NCBI RefSeq assembly: GCF_020382885.2
Contig: NC_058506.1
Span: 6,448,001-6,512,000, forward strand
Length of the DNA: 64,000 bases
Reading direction: 5' to 3'
From: Scatophagus argus
Taxonomy: Eukaryota; Chordata; Actinopteri; Scatophagidae
Shown here piece by piece: positions 52,180 through 64,000 of the stretch (position 1 is the stretch's first letter; each line of letters begins with the position of its first letter). The notes under the pieces were generated by a model. The model did no database searches. It was not told where the DNA came from and saw only the letters and a program-made list of their open reading frames with translations. Made by a program: the position numbers and the translations under genes.

Positions 52180-53340
52180 AAAGTGTGTACAGTTGAAGAA
52201 GTGCGGGGTGTTATTTGCTCTTGCAGGACTCGTCTGTAAACTGAGGGGCGCACGCTGTGAGCCATTATCCGCCGCATCGTATTCACCCCATTACTCAAGT
52301 GACCATGCATCACATCTATGAAGACGTTTTCCGTGAGGGGTTATCGGCGATTAGAGCCGCTGCACAGAGTGTCACAGCATTTATTAACGTGCGAATTTGT
52401 CAGGGTGGAGTCCGTGAGAAATCTCGTACTTCAAGCACAAAGTAGGCGACTAAATGTTTATTCGGCAGCTCGTGCCCCCTACTCCCACTAACGTGGCCAC
52501 GCGAACTTAGCTCTGCCAGGCGAATCGTGCATGCACATCAGGCTACCGTCAAGACAGCTGACATCTCCGAAAATAGACTATAAAAAAGATTAATAATTGC
52601 CTAAACCCATCATATAGTCTATCTCTGCAGTGTCGGATACAGGCAGCTACTTACCGTGAAATGTAAAAACATCACAGGGTTGTCTTTTTGAATTTATTAT
52701 TTTTTTTTATCTTAAGTCAGACAAGTCTTTGCGGCTGGCAAGTCCACTGTCGGTTTAACGACGCTGTCCGAGCCTCGCTGGGTTTCTCACATCGTATTAC
52801 AGTGTTACCGTATAACAAGGTGTGATAACAACAACGGGCAGCACACTGTCAAATCCTCCAGCTCGGTTCCGAACGCTGCTGTTATAAATTCTCGTCTTTG
52901 GCTGCCACAGCCGAGGTTGTAGTTGGACATCAGCGTCAAGACTTCAACAACAAACACCTAATGCCCGGTTCAGAAAAGTTTCACAATAAAACTTAATCGA
53001 CTTACGAAAAACTTTAACTTTGCTCAGCCCAAAGGGCGGCCTTAAACCAACTGGTGTCCAACTTGGGAGAGCCATCCTCTGCTACCTAAACAAGCAACAT
53101 TCTGCTCAAATAGATTTAACTGTTAATATTACCAAAATATTCAGAAATCACGGTTTTATTTTCATACGCTGACACTAAGTGACTTCCGGTTTCCGCTTAG
53201 ATTTTTCTCGCTGGCTTACCGTGGGTCAGTGACGTACGTCTATCCCGTGTCTTTCTCTCCTCCCTCTGTCCAAATTGCGTCCGCTGTGTCTCCGTTACGT
53301 CCGTACGCACCTTCCACCAGCGTCATCAGTATTACAATAA
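52180..53340 (-). promoter_or_regulatory. CpG-rich island, candidate distal esrra promoter
   Basis: This stretch is visibly richer in CpG than its neighbours. It carries an ETS-type ACTTCCGG (53182-53189), a CRE-like TGACGTA (53230-53236) and several minus-strand splice donors (CACG followed by GTAAGT ending at 52655; others near 53005 and 53215). No coding exon is recognisable on either strand. The simplest reading is an alternative upstream first exon and promoter for esrra; a non-coding transcript is possible. Confidence 0.4.
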
Positions 53341-54370
53341 GGGCCTGCAACTCGTGAAAAAAATATGACCCAAAGTGCATTAATCCTGGTGTGGTCCAGG
53401 TATATTTATTTTTACATGCTGCTTAAACGGTGATTGCAGTTCGTCTGTCTTCATGTTGTGGCACTTGACAAAATCTGGAGATGCCTTCGCAAGCAGCACG
53501 ACTTCTCTCTGAAACAGAAATATCATGAAATTCCCAGAGGGACTTAGACTCTAGTTTGAATGTGAGTTTCATTCGTCTTAATGTAAATTTTGTGCTCATG
53601 TAGTGGTTTTGTTGTGGTATATAAATAAATAATAAAAAAAATATATAATAGAAATTAGTATTGGAAAGGCTATTGAGGGGATATTCTTATGTGGAGCTTC
53701 AGGGGACTGCTGAAGTAAGAATGAAAAAATAGGCTGCATGTCCCTTTCAGCAAACCTCTATGGAAAATGTAGTCATGCTGTCGGTCTTGTGACACTGACC
53801 TGGCTCCCTCCACCACTACACTATCTGGACAGGAGCCAAGGAAGAGGAGATCACATCAATGGGATAAGAAAGGGAAATAATCAGGGAATAGTGGTTTGGA
53901 AAAAAAACAAAAGCAGTAGCCTGCAATACAGTTCGCCAGATGCGTTATCAACGAAACGATACCATCAGAGAGCTCTTGTGTGTGGTATTTATGTTTCGCG
54001 CAGCCGATAACAACAATAAAAACCCTTTTTTTCTCTGTCGAACTTTGTAGCCTGCTGCATCTCGAAATAGGCTGCCCCTGTGCTCTCAACATGCCTACTA
54101 ACAGCTGGCAGAGAGAGGAGAGAAGTTGCCACAGAAGATTTGACGACCCTGTTCGGCAATTTGACAACAACAGACAGAATAAAACAGTAGGCTGGATAAA
54201 AAGAAACTGTGCAGCCCACGGTGCACTTTGGATAAGCGAGTATTTCCCCAGAGACTCCAGCAGTATCTGGCTATAATTATAGACCAGTAAACGTTAGTTT
54301 GGTCTGTTTAAACCAATAAGCGTTAAAACCACTTGATTTCCCCTCGCTGTGTCAGAAGCGCAGGGCAGCA

Positions 54371-54392
54371 GTGTGTGTGTGTGTGTGTGTGC
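54371..54392 (+). repeat. GT dinucleotide microsatellite
   Basis: About 22 bases of pure GT. Confidence 0.85.
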
Positions 54393-54489
54393 GTCTTCAT
54401 ATGGTCACATGTGCGCAGGGGGCTCGGGGCTCGGGACAGGGTTTTCGTGGTGCGCGCATGAGAGGAAAAACTGACGGCAGTGTCACTGC

Positions 54490-54507
54490 GACCTTGAAGC
54501 AAGGTCA
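54490..54507. promoter_or_regulatory. Everted nuclear-receptor half-site palindrome
   Basis: GACCTTG-AAG-CAAGGTC is a perfect 7-base inverted repeat with a 3-base spacer, followed by A so that the right arm reads CAAGGTCA. The two AGGTC cores point away from each other with 7 bases between them, an ER7-like arrangement, upstream of esrra. Confidence 0.4.
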
Positions 54508-55600
54508 TTCAGTCTCTGCTGCAGACACTGCAATTCCGCGGGGCTGCATCATACTGGTGCAGAGTCTGCATTATCATCCCGTTAGAGGCGGAACCGGCCA
54601 TGCTGTATCCATTAGATTCCCTCAAAAGCCGTCAAATTGGATATGTTACAAGCAGTTTATGTTTTGAGATGTACTGTAATATTAGTGCAGCTGACTAACG
54701 CATGACAGTGTGCAGTCGCTGGTGATATGTGTTACAGCAATGAGGAGTTGTGGGGTAGAAACACACCGCGAATGCCAGCTGGGGTCCCCGGGGTGCTTCT
54801 TACAGCCGGTCGTGACCTCAGACAGGTGTCAGCTAATAGGCTACATGACTACTAAGGAACCATTCAGGCTGTGTTACACAAATAGCATTGGGCACTGCAT
54901 CAGTGAGTCATAGATAACACAACCAAGGGAGCACACTCTCCACCTATTCTATTATCACCCTGATCAGTATAAAAGCATTATGAGCAGCCTGTGGTAGACT
55001 GAATGCACAGCGGGTTTCAGGATTTAACTGAAAAACATCAAGGTTTCAGTTTGTTTTGGTTTACACAAGCTGATGTCTTTACCATATTATTTATGACTGA
55101 TATTTGTAACAAAAGCTCAGTGTCTTTGTTGCTACATTCATACATGCCCTTATATGTTTAGAGAGAAAATCACTCCTAAACATTGTGCTATGTTATAATG
55201 GTGCAAGAGTAAGCTCAGTATCTACAAACATGGACAGTTATTAAGTTGGAGATCGGCTCATCATTATTTGACAGTTTCATCAGGTTGCACTTGAGGGAGT
55301 GTCAGCTCCCTGACATGACTAACCCTGAGGTTTTGTTGAAGATGTCTCATCCAACTGACGTTTGTGAATTATAAAATGTTCAAATTACAGAGCAGCTCCA
55401 GGATTTGTCTCAGTGACAGGATCATGGCAGACTGTCTGTGTAGTTCAGCTGAAAAAAAAATACGAACTGTACGAACCTGGAATGTGCTAAATGTGCAGAA
55501 ATAGCATACTTGGATTTTACTTTAGGGTGGATTTTCCCCTTTAACTCCTGGTTAGCAGTGTAGCCTACATGAGCACAATGAACCAAATAGTGCCTGCTGT

Positions 55601-55620
55601 TTGCCCTCTAGTTGCAGCCT
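55601..55620 (-). promoter_or_regulatory. CTCF-like motif, reverse
   Basis: On the minus strand this reads GCAACTAGAGGGCAA, sharing ACTAGAGGGC with the two forward sites at 37024 and 43923 but in opposite orientation. It is weaker than the 37 kb site. Confidence 0.4.
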
Positions 55621-57375
55621 GGGGAACTGCAGCAATGCTAGTGATGACGTTATAGCTGCTGAGTGTGTGTCCTCCAGTAAAAGGTCACCCACTGCCACAG
55701 CACATCATCACTGCCTGCTGACTTCCTGATTGCAATGCCAGAAGACTGCTTCTTTTTGTTTTACATATCATGCAATAAAGTGTCATATTTCTAAAGTGTA
55801 GCTGAAAATTTACCTGCTCTCAGTCCCTTTAAAGCATTTTGCTTATTCACTACAAAAACATGGCAGCAGGACAATGAAAGGAAGACTGCAGTTTCTCTCA
55901 TTTCAACTTTTTCAGATAGGCGCTAACAAAAAAAATGTTGTCAGTTTCAGTCAAAGACCTTGGATGTGTCAACATACGCTGATGTCTTTGAGCTGAAAGG
56001 AAACATGTTAGTGTTTGCCATCTGCATCCGTTTTCATCCATTTACTGAAAGAGGAAGAGGAATAGTCAGTAACAACATTAAATTACATGCAGGCTATCAG
56101 ATATTAAGCTACATCAACTTTTTGTTCAAAACGATTGCAGACGACAAAGAACTGCAGCCACGGTGTCCTGCACCATATTTGCCCTTGGTGCCATTTTCAA
56201 ATAGAAATACCAAGGTAGAGTTTCCATTGGAGTATCACTTACATGGATCAACTGAGGAGCCACAGCACATGCTACAAGCGCCATATTGGCAAGCTGAAGG
56301 GCATTTATACTGTAAGTCCCACAATACAGTCCTGTATGTACAATATTCAGATCCCGCAGCACATGTCTGACCTGTCTTCACCAACCTTAACTGGTGATCA
56401 TTAAAGCAACGTGAACGTTTTCACCCCACCATAAAGTTATAAGAGTATCTTCCTTCTCTGTACACAGTATTAAACAGCTGTACTTAGTTTTGTGCTACTA
56501 GCCGACCAGCTGTTAGGCCCACATTACCCCTGCCCTTGTACACTTCTATTGGCTTTTTTTTGTAAAATTCTAACTAAATTACAAAATCCTGTTGATTACA
56601 CAATGCACTGCATGACATTGTCCCCATTTACACTTCTGACCTCATTCCTCATTCCTATTCTTGACCACAACAATCCTCAAATCTCAAGTCTTTTATCCAT
56701 CGCCTGCTCCAACTGCAAAACAAATGTTTTTTGTTTGTTTGTTTGTTTTGCTTTTTTGAGCACTCCACAACTATCCCAGTATTTGTTGCCTATTCTAACA
56801 TGTTTGTAATATGTTGCTGGAATTAACTTCAGAATAAGCATATATTTACAAAAATTCATGGAGTTGATGGTAAAACATTAAATGTAGTGTATCTGTGTTG
56901 TTTTACTACATTCTGTTTGATGTTCTGATGATGATGCAACTTACCACCTTTTGTGCAGTACATTTTTGAGAGATATTTGACTTGGGTAATTAAATATGAA
57001 ACCATATTTCAGTCCATATATTACACTTACTGTAGAAGTGCACTGTATACTGGACACTGTGTGTGACACATTTTGATACCAAATTCAGGTTTTTAGTAGA
57101 GTAATGTTTGTTTTTGCTCTCTTGAGACACATTTAAAACCTTCATTGAGATTCAGCTCTTCATAATTCACTTTAGAAATGATGACCTACTTTTTCATATA
57201 CGGAAATTGATGATGTTCATTGTTAATACACCAGGACTAGTGATGATAAAAATATGTTTGCTCAGCAGCTTGGCTAATTATCATATTTCCCAAAGAAGCT
57301 CCGAGGTGGAACAGCATCTCGTAATAGTATGTTCACCATGTTTGTAAGACAGAGTGCTGCTTTCATTTAAAAATC

Positions 57376-57381
57376 TTTATT
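57376..57381 (-). terminator. Candidate polyadenylation signal, kcnk4
   Basis: TTTATT on the plus strand (AATAAA on the minus) lies about 580 bases after the kcnk4 stop codon. Confidence 0.5.
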
Positions 57382-57956
57382 ACATATATGCAGTACAGTA
57401 GAATGAATGCATTTGTCCATCAAAATGCAAATATTTTGGTTGTGCACAGTATTTTAAAAAAAGTTTTGTTACCTACCATTAAACATACAAGAGCCTGTTT
57501 AGTACCCGTTTAACTGTTGGCAGGATTCAAGAGGAAATGTGTCAGACCAAAGCAACCGCTCCTCAACATGGACACGTGCTGTGGCAAGTTCATGACCACA
57601 TGTTTTTTAATTGTTCTTTTTTTCACCATTTGCATTAGTAAAAAGCCAGAGCCCTCATGTTGAGAGAGTGGTGGTGTATTCCTGTGTTGGCCCAGTAGAG
57701 AGCAGTAACTCTCCAGAAAGTAATGGGAACACAGGCATAAAAATCACTTCATCATCTTTGACACACACTCGCATGCTGAGAGCATTAAATGCAAACCAAA
57801 AGTGGCTAAGACTTCTGCAACATGTTTTCATCAAGCAGTGCATATATACACATAAATTGCTACACCAACAATTCCTCTGTCAGATAATGAACACATCTCA
57901 GATCTCTTATGTCAGTCCTTGTCCTAGCAGTGCAGTTTCTATAATCAGCTTCGATC

Positions 57957-60900
57957 TTAAGGCTTTAGTGGTACACCTGGAACTGGTTTTGGGTTTCCAT
58001 TGGGCTCCTTCTTGTCAGCATTGGAGCGGTTGACTTTCGGGTTTCTCTGTGGAACAGGTCTTCTTTGGCGTCTCCTCTTGGGCTGGCGAGAGCGTGCAGA
58101 GTTGGGTTTTACTGTATCCAGCAGAGGATCCAAATGGAGTTTACCGCTCTGAGCATCTGAAGACTCATCGATAAACGCAAGGTTCTCCCCAAAGTAGTCC
58201 AGAGGCTGAGTTAGGTGGGGATCTGGAAGAGTCTCCTCCTTTTCAGGCTCTGCATTTTTTTCTTCAGGCACTCGCTCCGTCTGGGTGGCCTGAGAATCTG
58301 TTTCTGACCCAGACTCTGACTCGTTAGAGGAGTAGGAGGTATAGGAGGAAGATCCAGACCCTGTCTGACTGTCATGCTGCTCTTCTTTCCCTTCGGCGTC
58401 ACCAGTAGCTGACACACTGTGACCATGGCTTCGGTTGCCGTGGCGGCGCTTTCGTCGACGCCGTCTGAAGGGGTCTTCAATTTTTCCTGGAATGCGAAAA
58501 TCCACAGACATGTTCTGGATGTTTTGAGTCCAGTCAGTGGCATGGGCTCGAAGTTCCTCCATCTAAGAGAAGTGGATGAAACCAGAGATGATAGAAAGGA
58601 AGAAGCAGAGTACAAGACATGATAGTACATAAAAGAATGAGAAGCACCTCAGCTCTGGTCTTCTTTGACAGAACCCGGAGCCAGTTTCCAATCATTGTCA
58701 GGATGGATGCAAAGTAGGCAAGACCCAGCAAGATCCAGAACCACACCAAAGGTTTGTACCAGTGGTCATCCCCTTCGTTTCCAGAACCTTTGAGAAGACA
58801 CAAAGATACATTATACTACAGTCATAATGGATGAAGGCAACACATCCATCCATCTGTCTCTGTGGAGTAAATAAATATCTTAGGTAAAAGATACTATTGG
58901 CAGATTAGGTGATCAATAATTCATTTGCTACAAGAACAAAATCCTGAATAATTCATGATGTAAATGAAAATTGTCTGTGCTAAGTGAACTTAATGCATTG
59001 CAACTGACAGTTATATTTATGGATGACTAATTAAGTCATACCAGCAACTCATCTACAGATCAATAATTTCAACTAAAAAGTAAAAATAGGGAAAAGCAAA
59101 CACAAGTCTTATATTAAGAAATTATGTTTTCACTTCAGCTGCCTTGCACAAACAGAAAAACGCCCCAAGTAATTTTCTGTTTATCTGTACATTAAAGCAA
59201 GACGACAAATTATCAGTAGTGTGTACAAAACAGGAAACTTAATGGGGAAGTATCAATGCACCGATTAGACATTTTTATTCACTTCAAATTCAGCTCTGAC
59301 TTGACCTTAGCGCAAAAATAAACCCACTCTCATTTCTGCATGCAGACAGGACACAGAGGGATTAAGTGATTTGGGTTCTCCAGGCACGAGGCCTCACTCA
59401 TACCTACTCTAACCCATTTCCCTGAACAGGAGTATTAGTGGTGCTCAGGAAGTTACAGATTTTCATGGTTTTCCTCTGCTTCCCTCCCAGGACCACCTGG
59501 ACCAGCCACTGAAACAGTATATTTACACATTTAAATATAATATTGAAGTACTTGTTCTTTACTTGAATATTTCAATTTTCTGCCGAACAGTTGTGAGGAA
59601 ATATTGTACTTTCTGTCCCGCTACATCTGACAGTATTAGTCTCAACCAGTTGCAACATTAAAATATCACATACATGGTATTTTGGTCAATAGTGATCCAA
59701 TAATATGCATCAGAAATATAGTTTTTCATATACTTACTTTCTTTTTTTTTCTAACAATTCCTCTATAATTTACCTCAGTAAAACTAATATTAACCAATAC
59801 TTAGTATTTAAGTAACAGTTTTGTTTTTATTTTGTTTTTTAATAGTTTCTTCTCTCTTCCCCTCCTTGTTTTCTTGCATATTTCATGTCTTGTTACTTCA
59901 TAATTATCTTTGAGGCTGTTTTCGTGATTGTGCACAGTGAAGAGTTGATAAATATACCGTATGTTTGACTGTTGGGATAATTTATAATCCATAAGTTTTG
60001 TATCTAAGCATCATGATTAAATAAGAGGCCCTCTGATTTTCAGGGTAGTGGGTCATTGCCCTCCTTGCTCAATAGTGAAGTAAGCAGTACAACCCCAATT
60101 TAAAAAAGTTGGGACACTGTGTAAATTGTAAATAAAAATACAATGCAATGAAAACATATGAAATGTTGAAAGTGAGACATTTTACTATTTTCATGAAAGA
60201 TAGTAGCCCATTTAAAATTTGATGGCAGCAACACATCTCAAAAAAGTTGGGACAGGGGCAACAAAAGGCAGGAAAAGCAAGTGGAACTAACAAGGAACAG
60301 CTGGAAGAACGTTTTGCAATGAATTAGGTCAATTGACAACAGGTCAGTAACATGATTGGGTATAAAAAAGAGTATCTTAGAGAGTAAGAGTCTCTCAGAA
60401 GTAAAGATGGGCAGAGGCTCACCAATTTGTGAAAATGTGTGTCTTCAGATTGACGAGTAATTTCAGAATAATGTTCCTCCACCTAAAATTGCAAAGACTT
60501 ACATCATCATCTACAGTACATGGTATCATCAAAAGGTTCAGAGAATCTGGAGAAATCTCTGTGCGCAAGGGACAAGGTTAAAAAGCAATGGTGGATGCCT
60601 GTGATCTCAGACGACCCAGCCTTACGAACAGGCATGATTCTGTGATGGAAATCACAGCACGGGCTCAGGAACACTTCCAGAAATCACTGTCTGTGAACTC
60701 AGTTCACCGTGCCAAAATGCAAGTTGAAGTCCTGTCACGCAAAGAAGAACCCATATATGAACATGATCCAAAGACGCTGCCATCCTCTCTCGGCCAAAGC
60801 TCATTTAAAATGGACGGTTGCAAAGAATCCAGATTTGAAATTCTTTTTGGAAATCATGGATGCTGTGTTCTCCAGACTAAAAAGGAGAGGGACCATCCAG

Positions 60901-62100
60901 CTTGTTATAAGCACGCGGTTGGAAAGGCTGCACCTCTGATGGTATAGGGGTACGTTAGTGCCTATGAAATGGGCAGCTTGCACATCTGGAAAGGCACCAT
61001 CAGTGCTGAAAGGTATGTACAGGTTTTAGAGCAGCATATGCTCCCATCCAGAGGACATCTTTTTCAGGGAAGGCCTCGTATATTTCAGCAATACAATGTT
61101 AAACCACACACTGCATCTATGACAACAGTGTGGCTTCGTCGCATTGCTGCCATCAAATTCAAAACGAGCAAATATTTTTCATGAAATAGAAAAATGTCTC
61201 GCTCTCAATATCTGATATGCTTTCTGTGCTCTACTGTGAATAAAACTGGGTTTATGAGATTTGAAAATCATTGCATTTTATTTTTATTTACATTTCACTC
61301 AGCGTCCCAGCTTTTTTGGAATTGGGGTTGCAAATAAAGCAAGAAAGGGTGCCATTTTCCTTCAGAGAGTCTGCACAAACCCCTGTCAGGGTATGTTAGG
61401 GAACACATGTGGTTGTTTAACTGTTGTATACCTGCAACGTAGTCTCCAAAGCCGACTGTTGTAAGCGTGATGACCACAAAATAGGCTGACTCCAGAAGTG
61501 TCCACTTCTCCACCTCTTGGAAAACCAGGATAGGCACTGCAACAAAGAGCAGGCAACCCAGCAAGATGGACAGGATGGCTGAGATCACTCGCACAATGGT
61601 TGGACTGACTCTCCATTTCTGTCAGTAGGGTCAAACAACATAGAGGGATGAGACGTATAAAGCAAAGTGCTACAAGTACAGTGCAAGCAAAGAAGACAAT
61701 GAAAGCTGTATTTAGCGCCTGACCAGGAAGAGCTTCTCTATTTTGGCAATAGTTTTCCTCAGTGCAGTTCCCAAGTGGTCTCCAACTCCAGCGAGCAGGA
61801 TACCAAACATTGGGATTCCCACCAGTGCGTAGAAAATGCAGAACAGTTGCCCTCCTTCTGTCTTGGGGGAAGTGTTTCCAAAACCTGGATGTGCAAGGTC
61901 AGAGGTGGAAGAGCAGGAGATTTAAAGACACAAAATGTAAAAGTCATTTACTTTGGTGGTCTTAATGGTTCTACTGGTTACGCACCAATGGTCGTGATGA
62001 TTGTCCCTGAGAAAAAAAAGGCACTGGCCAGATCCCATTGGCTGACAAAGGTGAAGTTGCTGCTAGGATCCACACCTGCACTGACAGCCTCCACCACATC
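57957..62100 (-). CDS. kcnk4: Two-pore-domain K+ channel TRAAK (KCNK4), 5' part outside the window
   Basis: Five minus-strand exons are present: 61986-62100, 61724-61884, 61432-61618, 58648-58787 and 57957-58562. They join in frame to 402 residues plus stop. The first exon encodes the end of the extracellular cap (with an NFT glycosylation sequon) and pore helix 1 ([12 protein letters not shown]); selectivity filter 1 is TIGFG across the splice. TM2 and TM3 follow, then filter 2, [10 protein letters not shown], and TM4 ([19 protein letters not shown]). The last exon encodes a cytosolic tail with two arginine-rich patches and [14 protein letters not shown], almost identical to the human TRAAK tail. 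TRAAK carries mechanosensitive, lipid-sensitive background K+ current in neurons. TM1 and the cap start are missing because their exons lie beyond 64000 or were not found. TREK-1 and TREK-2 are the alternatives; the tail motif and synteny point to TRAAK. Confidence 0.95.
59540..59660 (+). repeat. Dispersed teleost repeat in kcnk4 intron
   Basis: GTTCTTTACTTGAATATTTC, then AATATTGTACTTTCTGTCCC and GCTACATCTGACAG. The same family forms the middle of the composite at 46285-46815. It is non-coding. Confidence 0.5.
60088..61330 (+). mobile_element. Tc1/mariner transposon, internally deleted, dead
   Basis: Terminal inverted repeats bound the element: CAACCCCAATTTAAAAAAGT at the left (60090) and the reverse complement CAACCCCAATTCCAAAAAAG at the right (61330). 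The next 40 or so bases inward (GTAAATAAAAAT...AATGCAATG) are also inverted-repeated. A TA precedes the left end. An inner copy of AAAAAAGTTGGGACA sits near 60240, so the left end has two direct binding-site-like repeats. The interior, about 60420-61140, is transposase-derived (words such as [15 protein letters not shown] and [13 protein letters not shown]) with stops and frameshifts. After WLRR (about 61130-61142) the coding sequence jumps directly to the 3' non-coding end, so the C-terminal third, including the last catalytic acid, is deleted. It lies about 100 bases from a kcnk4 exon. Confidence 0.88.
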
Positions 62101-64000
62101 CTGGGACGGGATGGTGGAGAAAAGAAGAGGAGAGTGCAGTGGTTACTTTATGAAACAGTTTAGACTGATATTTAGCTGGACACAAAACCTTACAAATTTG
62201 TACATTGATTCAGCCGTACACAAGATTCATGTCTGACAAGCCACACACAAGCATAAATTTCTTTTTATTGTCCACTTAAATGTCAGTCTATTTATTAGTT
62301 CACCCTGACTTGCAGGGCTTTAGGTCCACCAGTGATGTTGGCAGTGCTTTAGTGTAGAAAATGCATTGTCACTGCATCAGAGCAGGCAGCCAGCGACAAA
62401 GAAGTGACTAGTGATTTACAGCTGTTGCGGCTCCACTCTGTCCCGAGTGTATCGAACCCCTGCCAGCACGGATAATCTAATTCCATGATCTAATTATCTG
62501 ATTCGTGTCAGTTGGTACTTGAAGACATTTGTTAACTCTGAATTTAAAACTGACTATGATGAAGTTGTGATTGACTCTAAAGACATTATTTCTTCTGATA
62601 AATTAGAAGTTTATGATCACTGAGACACGGCTGTGCCCGGTTGAAGCTGTCCATCTGACACTCGCCACTGCATCTGTCCTCATTTAAAAAACTGATTGGT
62701 TGCTTATGTTTTGTTGTTGTGCGCTAATTTGAATCGGTGAATCTCCTGATTAGTGTAAGCGTTGCCAATAGGCACAGTCATTATATAAAAGCTAAACTAA
62801 AGAAAAACTGATCCATGATTTTTACTGGGTGGGACCAAGCCGCCATAGTGATCACACTGACTGTAATAGTATATAAAGACTTCAGGCAAAACGGCCATGG
62901 TTTTGCTGCTATAATCATTTGAAATGTGAAAATCAAAGCTAGTTTTACCCTTCAGCTGGTTCATGTTAAAAGAATTCAGGGTCAAAGGTTAAATTATGAG
63001 GTTAGCCATATGCACCCCAGCCTGTGTGCAGTCTGCTCATCACTGCAGGGAATTTGTCTGAACTAATTGGAGCCTGAAGAAACAATACTGCCTCACATTG
63101 TGTTCTCTCACAATACTAAGGTTGAAAACATATTAGGAAGGAACTATTTAGGAGCTGTTGAAACATCAGCTGACACTGGTTCAGTGAAATCTGACCCACA
63201 ATGCTGTTTGTTGAACAGAACAGCATCTGAGGAATGACTTTATAACAGCTGCCTGGTTCACTCATGAATAAGATGACTTCAGTTCTTATTCAGTTCTTCT
63301 TAAGCTCATCTAAACTATTCTGATGATTTCTACAGCCTAATGATTTTCCTGAGTATATTTATGTTCTGTGGTGTCACAAAGAGCTCACAAAGAAATAGCT
63401 TTTTATAAGTATTATTAGACCGTTGTTACTATAAGCTGAAGGCATGAAAGGAGATGTTAGCTCCAGCGTCAGAGTTAATTTCCAGAAACGACTAGATAGC
63501 TGACATTGTTAGTTAGCTGTAGCTATCAGGAGCTAAGTGGCTAAAGTTTGGTTGTCAGACGCTGACCTTGCTGGCTGAGGAGAGACGGGGAGTACGTCAT
63601 TAGCTGAAAGATGAGAGGGACCAGACAATATGACTGTCATGAAAAGTGGCATTATGAAATAAAACCGAAGTTGTTTTATGAAACCTGACATGAAATTTGG
63701 CCTCTGGGAAGAATTCCACCATGAAATAACAATGTCTGAATGAACTATAAAGTTACTTATTATGAAAGTGAATGATGAAATAACTGTACTAATACGTTTT
63801 ATCAGTGCTGGTTCATTCATATAACCAATTTCAAACAATTTATTCATGTAATTGTTTCTTAATGTCGTGTTTATTTATTTAACATTGAACGTGTTAGGAT
63901 TGTATATCAGTCAAATCCATTCACTGCTAGTATTATGAACCATAATACATACATCCTCGTTATCCTTTCAGTCTTTTCATTTAATCAGTAATGATTCAAT
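62101..64000 (-). other. kcnk4 intron or 5' region, no exon recognised
   Basis: This should be intronic to kcnk4, since the exon starting at 62100 begins inside the cap domain. I looked on the minus strand for the exon encoding TM1 and the start of the cap and did not find it. I see no repeats of note. Confidence 0.45.

Larger units (their letters stand above)
53341..57370. other. Intergenic DNA between esrra promoters and kcnk4 3' end
   Basis: No coding exon is recognised. In human, CATSPERZ lies between KCNK4 and ESRRA; nothing here resembles it. The interval holds a GT microsatellite (54371-54392), an everted AGGTCA palindrome (54490-54507) and a reverse CTCF-like motif (55601-55620). Confidence 0.45.

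Noticed and set aside
60588-61184. A host gene encoded by the two adjacent plus-strand frames
   Set aside because: Both frames are pieces of a decayed Tc1/mariner transposase lying between matching inverted repeats.
63533-63847. A 104-codon minus-strand frame as the kcnk4 TM1 exon
   Set aside because: It lacks the TM1 and early-cap features of TREK/TRAAK channels and has no suitable splice sites.

Overview
The window is vertebrate nuclear DNA, almost certainly from a ray-finned fish and probably a percomorph. Genes are split by GT-AG introns, intergenic DNA is AT-rich, and the dispersed repeats (a tRNA-derived SINE, Tc1/mariner copies, a hAT-type MITE, GT microsatellites) are of teleost kind. 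Six protein-coding loci were assembled exon by exon from splice sites and protein similarity. No bacterial, organellar or viral features were seen.

Layout, left to right: (1) 1-11 kb, no recognisable gene, with a SINE near 3.4 kb and a hAT-type MITE at 10.4-11.0 kb. (2) 11.15-15.49 kb (+), a dusp10-like MAP-kinase phosphatase with an unusually large first coding exon. (3) 15.5-27.1 kb, its 3' UTR and repeat-bearing intergenic DNA. (4) 27.17-28.96 kb (+), gng3, a G-protein gamma subunit. (5) 32.4-34.0 kb (-), banf1, barrier-to-autointegration factor. (6) 34.9-37.9 kb (-), prdx5, a thiol peroxidase. (7) 41.6-49.8 kb (-), esrra, an orphan nuclear receptor, with a CpG-rich candidate promoter near 53 kb. 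(8) 58.0-62.1 kb (-), kcnk4/TRAAK, a two-pore K+ channel whose 5' exons lie beyond the right edge.

The order kcnk4-esrra-prdx5, all in one direction, matches the human 11q13.1 cluster, and banf1 and gng3 also map to human 11q12-q13. The genes do not form an operon-like unit; they are a conserved synteny block. Members of the same families (GNG2/3/4, ESRRA/B/G, KCNK2/4/10) lie together on human 1q41-42 and 14q22-31, and DUSP10 itself lies on 1q41. The dusp10-like gene here is therefore best read as the 11q13-type whole-genome-duplication copy of DUSP10, which to my knowledge is absent from mammals. Its protein looks remodelled: a cysteine-rich N-terminal region, and a rhodanese-like domain that has lost core strands but kept the MAPK-docking arginines.

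Regulatory sequence of interest includes a cluster of AAGGTCA (ERR-type) half-sites in esrra's own first intron, an everted AGGTCA palindrome upstream of esrra, and three CTCF-like motifs whose orientations converge around esrra. All regulatory calls are motif-based inference.
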